The notes under the pieces are model-generated. The model ran no database searches. It was not told the origin of the DNA and was given only the letters and a program-made list of their open reading frames with translations. The position numbers and the translations under genes are program-made. Below, piece after piece: positions 27,835 through 36,077 of a DNA stretch of 38,421 bases. The stretch is taken from positions 1-38,421 of the forward strand of contig JAILJO010000117.1 of assembly GCA_024694675.1 (NCBI GenBank), written 5' to 3'. Each line of letters opens with the position of its first letter. The first letter of the stretch is position 1. Source of the DNA: Bacteroidales bacterium. Lineage in GTDB: Bacteria; Bacteroidota; Bacteroidia; Bacteroidales; UBA932.

Positions 27835-29234
27835 GCCTTGTACCCTAACATTTTTAACATTGACTCTGCTGACTGTTCTTCAGCAAATACAGAAGTAATA
27901 AGGTTACCTTCCTTGTCTCTGTCAATAAGGATGTGTTTAGGAGAAGGCATGAGGCAGTGTTTGATGCCGCCGTAGCCGGATATGGCTTCCTGGTATGCTC
28001 CGGTGTGGAAGAATCCTATGTAAAGGTTTTCCCTGCGGCTGCGGATGGTGGGAAGGAAGATAGCGTTAGCGTGATAATCTGCATTGTAGAAGTCCTGGCT
28101 GTCGCAGGTGAGGCCGCCAAGGAACACGCGCTGATATTCATCATTCCATTTGTTGACGGGGAGGAGGATGAAGCGCTGATTAAGACCCCAGGTGTCCGGG
28201 AGGCAGGTCATGAAGGAGTTGTCAATCATGTACCATTTCTCGCGGTCGTTCTGCTGCTTGATATCCAGGATCTTGAAGATGGTGGCACCGCTTTCGCCAA
28301 CGGTGAATGAACCGAACTCCGTGAATATATCCGGCTCCTGAACGCCGTAGGAATTGCATGTGACCTTGATCTGGTTGATGATTTCCTCCACCATGTACTC
28401 ATAGTCGAAATCCTGGGCCAGGGAAGTCTTGTTGGGAAGGCCGCCGCCTATGTTCAGGCTGTCCAGTTCCGGGCAGATGGCCTTGAGCTCGCAGTATACC
28501 TTGACGCACTTTGAGAGTTCGTTCCAGTAGTATGCAGTATCCCTGATACCCGTATTGATGAAGAAATGCAGCATCTTGAGGTGGAAGTTGGGATACTTGG
28601 CCACCGTGTCCTTGTAGAACTTGAGGATATCCGAGTAGCGGATTCCAAGGCGTGAGGTATAGAAATCGAAGTTGGGCTCTTCTTCAGAGGCAATGCGGAT
28701 ACCCATCATGGTATCCTCTTCAATGAGGTCCGCAATGTCTTCGAACTCGTTCTTGTTGTCCAGGACGGGGATGATGTTCTTCCAGCCGTTCTTGCGAAGC
28801 TTAGCAATGTTCTCAATGTACTGCGGGCGCTTGAAGCCGTTGCAGATGATATAGAGGTCCTCCTTATTGACGGAACCGTCCCTTTCCAGGGCCTCCACGA
28901 GGTCCAGGTCATATGCGGACGATGTCTCAAGATGGATGTCGTTCTTGAGGGCTTCGTGGACCACGAAAGAGAACTGGGAACTCTTTGTACAGTAGCTGTA
29001 GTGGTAGTCTCCCTGATAATCGGCCTTTGCCATGGCAACCTTGAACAGCCTCTTGGCTCTTTGGATCTGGGACGATATCTTTGGCAAGTATGTGATTTTC
29101 AGGGGAGTACCATACTTTTCGATTATGTCCATCAGGTCAATGTCGTTGAACATGAGATTGCCGTCGGCAACCATGAACTCGTCCTGCGGGAAGTCGAAGG
29201 TCTGTTCAATAAGGTCGATGTATTTGTTCTTCAT
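27831..29234 (-). CDS. speA: Arginine decarboxylase (short Bacteroidota SpeA type, PLP fold III)
   Basis: It decarboxylates arginine to agmatine, the first step of polyamine synthesis by that route. The 467-aa protein has a PLP-binding alanine-racemase-like barrel with lysine K84 (SYCTKSSQ), a Gly-rich phosphate-binding segment GGGLPN (263-268) and the active-site cysteine C377 in LTCDSQDFY from the C-terminal beta domain. The ending segment HTGAYQEAISGYGG fits this enzyme group. It is shorter than the E. coli biosynthetic enzyme (about 630-660 aa). Alternatives in the same fold (diaminopimelate or carboxynorspermidine decarboxylase) fit less well. No signal peptide is seen. It overlaps the methyltransferase gene by 4 bp and is divergent from tamL across 56 bp. 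Confidence 0.87.
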   Translation of the reverse strand: MKNKYIDLIEQTFDFPQDEFMVADGNLMFNDIDLMDIIEKYGTPLKITYLPKISSQIQRAKRLFKVAMAKADYQGDYHYSYCTKSSQFSFVVHEALKNDIHLETSSAYDLDLVEALERDGSVNKEDLYIICNGFKRPQYIENIAKLRKNGWKNIIPVLDNKNEFEDIADLIEEDTMMGIRIASEEEPNFDFYTSRLGIRYSDILKFYKDTVAKYPNFHLKMLHFFINTGIRDTAYYWNELSKCVKVYCELKAICPELDSLNIGGGLPNKTSLAQDFDYEYMVEEIINQIKVTCNSYGVQEPDIFTEFGSFTVGESGATIFKILDIKQQNDREKWYMIDNSFMTCLPDTWGLNQRFILLPVNKWNDEYQRVFLGGLTCDSQDFYNADYHANAIFLPTIRSRRENLYIGFFHTGAYQEAISGYGGIKHCLMPSPKHILIDRDKEGNLITSVFAEEQSAESMLKMLGYKA

Positions 29235-29257
29235 TGGTCTTAGTGAGAAATAGTGTA

Positions 29258-29265
29258 CAAATATA
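29258..29265 (-). promoter_or_regulatory. Predicted speA -7 box
   Basis: TATATTTG on the minus strand, 23 bp before the speA ATG. No convincing -33 box is found at the right distance; that position falls on the tamL -7 box. Confidence 0.45.
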
Positions 29266-29277
29266 CGTAAAAAGTGT

Positions 29278-29285
29278 TATTTTTG
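29278..29285 (+). promoter_or_regulatory. Predicted tamL -7 box
   Basis: TATTTTTG ends 5 bp before the tamL ATG at 29291. The -33 box is weak. If real, the mRNA would start at or next to the start codon. Confidence 0.4.
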
Positions 29286-29290
29286 CATAG

Positions 29291-31465
29291 ATGAAACGGA
29301 AAGTTTTGGCATACCTCGGAGCACTTGCCCTTGTATGGGCATGCAGCACCACCCGCTCCCTCAGGGACGGGGAGTATCTCCTGAGGGAGAGCAAGATTGT
29401 CACAAACAATCCGTCGTTCAGCACATCGGAACTTGCCCCTTATATAAACCAGAAGCCAAACACCTATTTTGCAGGCGTGAATCCGCTCCTGTGGATGTAC
29501 AGCCTTGGCGGAAAGGGAGAGACATGGCTTGGAAGATTTATCCAGAAACTGGGCGAAGCCCCTATAATCTATGACCCCTTCAAAGTCCAGGAAAGCGTCA
29601 TTGGCATGGAGAACCACCTTCGTCGCACCGGGTACTATGGCTCCCAGGTTGAAAGCCAGGTGGAAGTCAAGGGACAGAAGGTTTATGTTACATATTACGT
29701 AGCCGTGGGCAAGCGCTATAAGATAAGCGCCATAGACTATCAGATTCCATCCTACGGCACTTTCAGGCAGGATTTTGAAGAGGACCTTCCCAATACAACT
29801 CTCAAAAAGGGACAGTATCTCTCTGAAAACGCCCTTGACCAGGAAGCCACCCGTTCCGCACAGTATTTCCGGACCAAAGGCTACTACGGATTCACCAAGA
29901 GTTTCTACGCCTTTGAAGCTGACACACTAGCCGGAGACGGTAAGGCGAAGCTCAAGATGGAGATAAGGGACTATGCCCTTGGAGACCTTCCGGAATCGGC
30001 CCAGGAACACCGCAAATATACGATTGGGGACATTACCATTTCACGCCCTGAAAAGCTGCGTATAAGGCAGTCCGTGCTGGAGAACCTGAACATGCTGCGT
30101 CCCGGCCAGCTTTACGACGAAAAGGAAATCAACACCACGTATTCCCGTTTCGCCAGCGTTGGAATGCTCTCCGGAGTGAATATCAACATGACCCCGGTAG
30201 GGGATAAGGTAGACTGCGACATATCTCTCCGTAACGGCCGTCTGCAGGGCTTCAAGACATCGCTGGAGGCATCCGTGAACTCAACCGGCCTCTTCGGCGT
30301 TTCCCCGCAGCTCAGCTACTACCACAAGAATGTATTCCACGGAGGAGAAATCCTGAACATCGGCCTTAAGGGTAACTTCCAGTTCAAACCGGGGGACAGT
30401 GCTTATTCTACGGAAGTGAGCGTATCGTCAAGTGTACGTTTCCCCAAGGCGCTGGGACTTCCCAACCACCTGTTCGTTGGCCCGTACATACCCAGAACGG
30501 ACGTCAGCGCATCGTTCAGCTACCAGGACCGCCCGGAGTACCAGAGAACCATGATCTCAACGGCCATTTCCTATACCGGCCGGTGGGGGAGCCGCCTGTC
30601 GTACCAGCTGTCGCCCTTCCAGGCAAACATCGTCCGCCTCTTCAACATTGACAGCGACTTCTACAAGAGCCTGGCAAAGAGCAATCCCTTCATCCTTAAT
30701 GCTTATAAAGACCACCTTGACATTGGCGTAGGCGGTACCATATATTATACTACGGACAACTCCTCAGTTCCCACTACACCTTATCATTATATAAGGCTTG
30801 GCGCTGACCTTTCAGGCAATGTCGTCAGTATGTTCAACAGGTACATGCCTGTAAATGCCTCCGGACAGAGAACAATCTGGGAAACGCCTTATTCACAGTA
30901 CGTCCGCGGAGAGTTCCAGGCCGGCAAGGTATTCCGTTTCGGTTACCGTGACCTTCAGGCGCTTGCGCTCCACATAATGGCCGGTGCCGGTTACGCATAC
31001 GGAAACTCCGCAAGTCTCCCTATTGAAAAGCAGTTCTACAGCGGCGGCGCAATGTCCATGAGAGGCTGGCAGGCCAGGACCATCGGACCCGGAACATCGG
31101 CAATGCTGGAAGAGTTCTCCATTCCAAGCCAGATTGGAGAAATGAAACTGGAGGCTAATGTCGAGTACCGTTTCCCGCTGTTCTGGAAGCTTGAAGGCGC
31201 CCTGTTTGCCGATGTGGGAAACATCTGGGACATCAACTCTGAAATTGACGGCGCCACATTCGATTTCAAGACCTTCCCGGAAGCCCTTGGTGCAGACTGG
31301 GGACTTGGAGTCAGGGTAAACCTCAGCCTTATCCTTATACGCGTGGATGCGGGCATGAAAGTACACGATCCCGCACAGGCAGAAGGTGCACGATGGATTG
31401 CGCCAAGCAGTTGGCTTACATCGGACAACTTCGCGTTCCACTTTGGCGTGGGATATCCGTTCTAA
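29291..31465 (+). CDS. tamL: TamL: BamA/TamA-family outer-membrane lipoprotein
   Basis: TamL is the Bacteroidota form of TamA, a 16-strand Omp85-family barrel that works with TamB in outer-membrane biogenesis. The 724-aa protein has a lipoprotein signal peptide with lipidation at C18 (LVWAC), followed by the typical RSLRDGEYLL stretch. POTRA-like domains lie at about 30-320. The barrel (about 330-724) contains the L6-loop motif SMRGW (about 588-592) and LFADVGNIW near the end. The C-terminus ends in phenylalanine, as outer-membrane barrels do. The signal peptide fixes the start at 29291. A tamB partner is not adjacent within the window. The gene's last 4 bp overlap the end of convergent rarA. 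Confidence 0.92.
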   Translation: MKRKVLAYLGALALVWACSTTRSLRDGEYLLRESKIVTNNPSFSTSELAPYINQKPNTYFAGVNPLLWMYSLGGKGETWLGRFIQKLGEAPIIYDPFKVQESVIGMENHLRRTGYYGSQVESQVEVKGQKVYVTYYVAVGKRYKISAIDYQIPSYGTFRQDFEEDLPNTTLKKGQYLSENALDQEATRSAQYFRTKGYYGFTKSFYAFEADTLAGDGKAKLKMEIRDYALGDLPESAQEHRKYTIGDITISRPEKLRIRQSVLENLNMLRPGQLYDEKEINTTYSRFASVGMLSGVNINMTPVGDKVDCDISLRNGRLQGFKTSLEASVNSTGLFGVSPQLSYYHKNVFHGGEILNIGLKGNFQFKPGDSAYSTEVSVSSSVRFPKALGLPNHLFVGPYIPRTDVSASFSYQDRPEYQRTMISTAISYTGRWGSRLSYQLSPFQANIVRLFNIDSDFYKSLAKSNPFILNAYKDHLDIGVGGTIYYTTDNSSVPTTPYHYIRLGADLSGNVVSMFNRYMPVNASGQRTIWETPYSQYVRGEFQAGKVFRFGYRDLQALALHIMAGAGYAYGNSASLPIEKQFYSGGAMSMRGWQARTIGPGTSAMLEEFSIPSQIGEMKLEANVEYRFPLFWKLEGALFADVGNIWDINSEIDGATFDFKTFPEALGADWGLGVRVNLSLILIRVDAGMKVHDPAQAEGARWIAPSSWLTSDNFAFHFGVGYPF

Positions 31466-32766
31466 CCTTTTTTAGGATAATACTTGGGCCAGCAGGCCTC
31501 CAGATAGGCACGGAGGACATCTTCGTGCCTGTTTTGTTGCGGCTGGTAAAAGACGGTGCCCTTGATTTCTTCCGGAAGGAATTCCATATCGGCAAAATGC
31601 CCGGGATAGTCGTGGGCGTACTTGTAGCCATCGGAATACCCAAGCTCTTCCATAAGCTTTGTAGGAGCGTTCCTGATGGGGAGGGGGACAGGAAGGTTAC
31701 CTGTCTCCTTAACAAAGGCCAGAGCCTTTTCTATGGCCATATATGAGCCGTTGCTCTTGGGAGACGATGCCAGATAGACCGTTGTCTCAGCCAGGGGAAT
31801 CCGGCCTTCCGGCATTCCTATCTTTGACACCACCTCGAAGCATGCGTTGGCAAGAAGAAGGGCGTTGGGATTGGCCAGGCCCACGTCTTCCGATGCGGAC
31901 AGGCATAGGCGCCGGGCAATGAAGAGGGGGTCTTCACCGCCGTCAATCATCCTTGCCAGGTAATAGATAGCGGCATTGGGATCGGACCCGCGGATACTCT
32001 TTATGAAGGCGGAAATGATGTCGTAGTGCATCTCTCCGTCCTTGTCATAAATGGCCATATTCTCCTGGATGGAGGCGGTTACCGTGGCGTTGTCTATCAG
32101 CACCTGCTTCTTCCCGGCCTGGGCATCGACCACAAGTTCCAGGACATTCAGGAGTTTCCTGGCGTCACCGCCGCTGTAACGCATCAGAGCCTCCGTTTCA
32201 GCCACTTTAATCTTCTTTTCCTTAAGGAGTACGTCTTCCTTGAGTGCACGGTCCAGAAGCACCTGCAAATCCTCTTTCACAAGGGATTTCAGGACGAACA
32301 CCTGGCAGCGGGACAGGAGGGGAGTGATAACCTCGAAAGAAGGATTCTCCGTAGTGGCGCCGATAAGGACGATGGTCCCGTTCTCCACAGCCCCAAGAAG
32401 GGCATCCTGCTGGGCTTTGTTGAAGCGGTGGATCTCGTCGATGAAAAGGATAGGGGCGCCCTTTTGGTTGAACAGGGACGAGCGCCCGGCCTTTTCGAAT
32501 ACTTCCCTCACTTCCTTTACACCCGCAGATACGGCGGAAAGGGTGAAGAACTCCCTGTCAAGGGTAGATGCAATGATATGCGCAAGCGTTGTCTTACCCA
32601 CACCCGGAGGCCCCCAGAGGATGAATGACGACAGATTGCCGGACTCAATCATCCTGCGGAGCACGCAGCCTTCACCCACAAGATGACGCTGGCCCACATA
32701 CTGGTCCAGCGTCCGGGGTCTGAGCCGCTCCGGGAGCGGTGGTAACATTGCCGACGATGCGCTCAT
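31462..32766 (-). CDS. rarA: Replication-associated recombination protein RarA (MgsA)
   Basis: RarA is a clamp-loader-like AAA+ ATPase that acts at stalled replication forks. The 434-aa protein has Walker A GPPGVGKT (52-59), Walker B ILFIDE (106-111), a sensor-1 segment GATTENPSFE (136-145) and an arginine-finger-type LLSRCQVF (150-157). The C-terminal tetramerisation half includes GSDPNAAIYYLARMIDGGED and PIRNAPTKLMEELGY, both typical of the family. The start codon overlaps the GNAT stop by one base (TGATG), so it is the last gene of its unit. It is normal in length. Confidence 0.96.
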   Translation of the reverse strand: MSASSAMLPPLPERLRPRTLDQYVGQRHLVGEGCVLRRMIESGNLSSFILWGPPGVGKTTLAHIIASTLDREFFTLSAVSAGVKEVREVFEKAGRSSLFNQKGAPILFIDEIHRFNKAQQDALLGAVENGTIVLIGATTENPSFEVITPLLSRCQVFVLKSLVKEDLQVLLDRALKEDVLLKEKKIKVAETEALMRYSGGDARKLLNVLELVVDAQAGKKQVLIDNATVTASIQENMAIYDKDGEMHYDIISAFIKSIRGSDPNAAIYYLARMIDGGEDPLFIARRLCLSASEDVGLANPNALLLANACFEVVSKIGMPEGRIPLAETTVYLASSPKSNGSYMAIEKALAFVKETGNLPVPLPIRNAPTKLMEELGYSDGYKYAHDYPGHFADMEFLPEEIKGTVFYQPQQNRHEDVLRAYLEACWPKYYPKKG

Positions 32767-33896
32767 CAGATCTCCTTTGAAAATACGCGTCTGCGACGTT
32801 TGAACTCGCGGCGATAGTCGTTCCAGAGGTTCTGGACGCTATTGTTGGTTTCCATCTCCGCGTTGGATTCTCCGTACTTGAAGCCGCAGTTGATAATCTG
32901 GGGGATTATCTCGTTGAACAGGATGGCGTGTACGCCGCGGTTCCTGTATTCCGGGTCTACGGCAATGAGAAGAAGCTCCAGACCGTCCTCATATTTGAGG
33001 AACATGGATTTAACAAGATACCACCAGCCGAAGGGGAAGAGGTAACCGTTTCCTTTCTTCACGGCATGTGCAATTGACGGCATGCATACAGAAAGGGCAA
33101 CGATATTACCTTCCTTGTCTTCAACAAGAGTGAGGAACTTGAGGTCCAGAAGGCCAAGATATGTTTCCACATACTTGTCTATGACTTCCGGCGGGAGCAC
33201 TGTAAAGTCATACAGGCTACTGTAAGTGCGATTGATAAGGTCAAAGAACTTCTGGCCGTAACCACGCTTGTTGACGTCCTTCTTGGTGATTTTCTTTACC
33301 TTAAGGCCATAGCGTTCACTCACCAGCTTGGCAGCCCTGGAAATCTTCTCAGGCACCTGCTCAGGTACGAAGATACGATACTCTATCCAGTCGTTGGCTT
33401 TTGTAAAACCAAGGGCTTCGAAATGCTCTGCATAGTACGGGTAATTGTACTTGAGAGCGAAGGAGGAAATATCGTCAAAGCCTTCAACCACGCAGCCTTC
33501 ATTGTCGAAATCCGTAAAGCCCAGAGGGCCGGAGACCTGGGTCATCCCGTTCTCCTTACCGAAGGCTATGACAGCCTCCAGAAGGGCCTTGGAGACCTCT
33601 TTGTCGTCAATGAAGTCTATCCATCCGAAGCGGACCTCGGCGTGGTTCCAGTCACGGTTTGCAATCTCGTTGATGATTGCCATTACACGGCCTGCGACCT
33701 TTCCGTCCTTGTAAGCCAGAAACTTACGGGACTTGGAGTACTTGCCCATGGGGTTCTTTTCAGGGTCAAGGGCAGATATCTCATCAAGGTACAGGTTAGG
33801 GACATAGTAGGGACAGTCTTTATAAAGAAGCAAAGGGAACTTCACGAAAGCGCGAAGTTCCTTTGCAGATTCGACTGTCTTTATAATAACAGACAT
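32766..33896 (-). CDS. GNAT-fold N-acetyltransferase-like protein
   Basis: The 376-aa protein has a C-terminal GNAT acetyl-CoA-binding motif (VDPEYRNRGVHAIL, about 313-326), preceded by a core strand LELLLIAV. The N-terminal half may hold a second, degenerate GNAT-like domain (about 1-150, FLAYKDGKVAGRVMAIINE). Proteins of this length and layout are common in Bacteroidota and usually carry only a general acetyltransferase label. Substrate unknown. It overlaps rarA by one base and starts 32 bp after the DUF5723-like gene, so it may be cotranscribed with both. Confidence 0.8.
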   Translation of the reverse strand: MSVIIKTVESAKELRAFVKFPLLLYKDCPYYVPNLYLDEISALDPEKNPMGKYSKSRKFLAYKDGKVAGRVMAIINEIANRDWNHAEVRFGWIDFIDDKEVSKALLEAVIAFGKENGMTQVSGPLGFTDFDNEGCVVEGFDDISSFALKYNYPYYAEHFEALGFTKANDWIEYRIFVPEQVPEKISRAAKLVSERYGLKVKKITKKDVNKRGYGQKFFDLINRTYSSLYDFTVLPPEVIDKYVETYLGLLDLKFLTLVEDKEGNIVALSVCMPSIAHAVKKGNGYLFPFGWWYLVKSMFLKYEDGLELLLIAVDPEYRNRGVHAILFNEIIPQIINCGFKYGESNAEMETNNSVQNLWNDYRREFKRRRRVFSKEI

Positions 33897-33928
33897 TATA
33901 AAGGTTTAGGTTTAGTACAAGTTAAGGT

Positions 33929-36058
33929 TTAGAGGTTGGGGAACTCGAACACTGCAGGAGCTGCTGCGGGAGCGGGCTCTTCGGCCTTGGGGGCCTCTGT
34001 GGCGGGTTCTTCAGCCTTGGGTTCAAGGACAGTCTCAAGGAGCTGTTCAGCAGCGGTTGCTTCCTGCTTTGCGGCCTCCTCAGCTGCAGCAGCGGCAGCT
34101 TCAGCTTCCTGCCTGGCGGCTTCTTCAGCAGCGGCCTTTGCAGCCTTCTCAGCTTCCATCTTGGCGGCGGCAGCCTCAAGCTCTGCGTTCTTTGCAGCAG
34201 CCTTTTCCTGAGCCTTAGCGGCCTTCTCCTGGGCCTTGGCAGCCTTTTCGGCTTCCTTGGCGGCCTTGGCGTCAGCCTTTGCCTTGGCAGCGGCTTCCTT
34301 AGCAGCCTTTGCCTCAGCGGCAGCCTGCTCCTTGGCTTCCTTCTCAGCTATCTTGGCGGCCTTGGCATCTTCCTTGGCCTGTGCGGCGGCAGCCTTCTCA
34401 GCTTCCTTGGCAGCCTTGGCGTCTTCCTTAGCCTTCAGTTCTGCAGCCTTGGCATCTTCCTTAGCCTTCTGCTCTGCAGCCTTGGCTTCCTCAGCCTTGA
34501 GCTTCTCGTATTCCTTCAGCTCTTTCTCCTTGGCCTTCTGCTCTTCCTTCTCCTTCTTCTCTGCAGCCTTAGCAGCTTCCTTCTCCTTCTGTTCCTTGAT
34601 AATCTGCTTGCTCATCTTGCGATAGTCTATCTGGCGCTTGCCAAGAGCGAAGGACAGACCTACATAGGCATTGAGATTGAGGTCGTCCGCAGGAACCATG
34701 ACATAAGGCTTCACTGATGCAGGGATACTGTCAAACAGACCACCGATGTTCAGGAGTTTGGTAGGGATTACGTCAACACCGGCAAATAGATTGAACAGAC
34801 CGGGATGGATGTTGATTGCACCACCAAAGGTCTTTCCAATATTACCAAGCCTGGAGCTTGCGGAAACGCTCAGGAAGTTCAGGAGCGTTACATTGGCAGA
34901 GAGGAGGAGGTCGTCTTTATTAAATGAGAAATCTCCATTGTACATGGTGTACAGGGCGCCCAAAGAAATCCACTGTGCGAAAGGAATGCGGAGTTCAGCA
35001 CCGGCATTAACACGGTAGGGGAGTTTCTCCCAGGTACCACCGGCAATCTTTGCATTTGCAGGGGCGGGATCTGCCTTGAACTTGTAGATACCGCTAAGGG
35101 ACTTGAGGAACTGGTTGAACTGGTCCTCGTCCGTTGCCTTGGAGGAATCGAAGGTGGATGCATTTGATACTGATCCGACAATCTCATCAACCCAGTTTAC
35201 TACACCGAAGTCCAGGATTGCACCGGAAATGGTGAACCAGGGGAAGAGGTTGATGCTGAGACCGAAGTCTCCGGCAACTCCAATACCGAGGTTCTTGGTG
35301 ACCTTGGATGCATCGATAGCAATCTTGCTGTAATCATAATAACCTTCATCGTCTACACCCAGAGTGGCGAAAGGAACGGAACCTGACAGGGTTCCCTTTG
35401 CATTTATCAGCCAGTTGTCGGTGGTCATGTCTACGGTGAGGTTCTCCATATTCATGGACGCATTGGCTAAACCAAGGAGGCCTTTGATTCTGAAACCGTA
35501 GTTGAATTTATTCTTGACTATCTTTGAAACGCCGTAAGCCAGTTCAAGATAGTTCCTTGAAGTAAGGCCAGTACCACTGAAGTCGAAATTCTTCCTGGTG
35601 GCTGTACCATCTTTCAGGAAATAGAACAGGTCGTAGGGGAGATCCAGACGGGTTGTTGACCTTATGGCCACGTCAAAGGTAGACATGGCATGCTTTTCCT
35701 TGTTCCAATGACCACGTGAGATGAGATTCAGGTTGGTGTTGAGCTCAAACTTGTTGAGACCGTTGTTGAACCCGCTCATGAAATCTTCCGTTTTGATGTC
35801 GTTGTTCAGGAACAGGACGTACTGGTTAGAGGCATTCTTCTTTACAAAATCAGAAAAGCCGAAATCGCTCTGGATGTTGGCGCCAAACTGGCCAAGACCC
35901 ACTGAGAAGAAGTTGTGCTCACTGGGGAAGGCAGGATTCATGCGGTATGCATACTGATAGCCGCCCAGGAAGTAACCGGTGGCAAAGTCCTGGGCTTTTG
36001 CGCACAGGGCTCCAACCAACAGCAGCGAAGATACTGCGATAAGTTTTACGGTTTTCAT
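33929..36058 (-). CDS. DUF5723-like outer-membrane protein with TolA-like Ala/Lys/Glu tail
   Basis: The 709-aa protein has a signal peptide (about 1-23, ending AKAQ) and a beta-rich region (about 24-475). That region starts FATGYFLGGYQYAYRMNPAF, as DUF5723-type or PorV/FadL-like Bacteroidota barrel proteins do, and ends AYVGLSFALGKRQ. Residues 476-680 are almost only Ala, Lys and Glu (units such as KAKEDAKAA), predicted to be one long helix or coiled coil like TolA domain II, then a Pro/Ala/Glu-rich end (681-709). A helix of about 200 residues would be about 30 nm if straight, enough to cross the periplasm. The barrel assignment is by pattern and moderately sure; the function is unknown. It lies 19 bp after the large lipoprotein gene and is probably cotranscribed with it. 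Confidence 0.72.
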   Translation of the reverse strand: MKTVKLIAVSSLLLVGALCAKAQDFATGYFLGGYQYAYRMNPAFPSEHNFFSVGLGQFGANIQSDFGFSDFVKKNASNQYVLFLNNDIKTEDFMSGFNNGLNKFELNTNLNLISRGHWNKEKHAMSTFDVAIRSTTRLDLPYDLFYFLKDGTATRKNFDFSGTGLTSRNYLELAYGVSKIVKNKFNYGFRIKGLLGLANASMNMENLTVDMTTDNWLINAKGTLSGSVPFATLGVDDEGYYDYSKIAIDASKVTKNLGIGVAGDFGLSINLFPWFTISGAILDFGVVNWVDEIVGSVSNASTFDSSKATDEDQFNQFLKSLSGIYKFKADPAPANAKIAGGTWEKLPYRVNAGAELRIPFAQWISLGALYTMYNGDFSFNKDDLLLSANVTLLNFLSVSASSRLGNIGKTFGGAINIHPGLFNLFAGVDVIPTKLLNIGGLFDSIPASVKPYVMVPADDLNLNAYVGLSFALGKRQIDYRKMSKQIIKEQKEKEAAKAAEKKEKEEQKAKEKELKEYEKLKAEEAKAAEQKAKEDAKAAELKAKEDAKAAKEAEKAAAAQAKEDAKAAKIAEKEAKEQAAAEAKAAKEAAAKAKADAKAAKEAEKAAKAQEKAAKAQEKAAAKNAELEAAAAKMEAEKAAKAAAEEAARQEAEAAAAAAEEAAKQEATAAEQLLETVLEPKAEEPATEAPKAEEPAPAAAPAVFEFPNL
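34140..34560 (-). repeat. Imperfect coding repeats for the Ala/Lys/Glu helix
   Basis: Near-identical units of about 15-33 bp recur (for example GCATCTTCCTTAGCCTT and GCGTCTTCCTTAGCCTT close together near 34420-34470), encoding LKAKEDAKAA-like and EKAAKAQ-like units. Such arrays can gain or lose units by recombination or slippage. Unit boundaries were judged by eye. Confidence 0.7.
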
Positions 36059-36077
36059 AATATAGTATTATTTGAAA

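Noticed and set aside
33903..33931. GGTTTA repeats before the GNAT gene (two tandem copies at 33903-33914 and one at 33926-33931)
   Set aside because: Only three short units in a 32-bp gap; too short to call a repeat array or regulatory element.
33936..34625. Ala/Ser-rich plus-strand frames opposite the Ala/Lys/Glu tail
   Set aside because: Low-complexity antisense reading of the repeat-coding segment (GCN and AAG codons read backwards); the minus-strand gene has a signal peptide and continuous frame.
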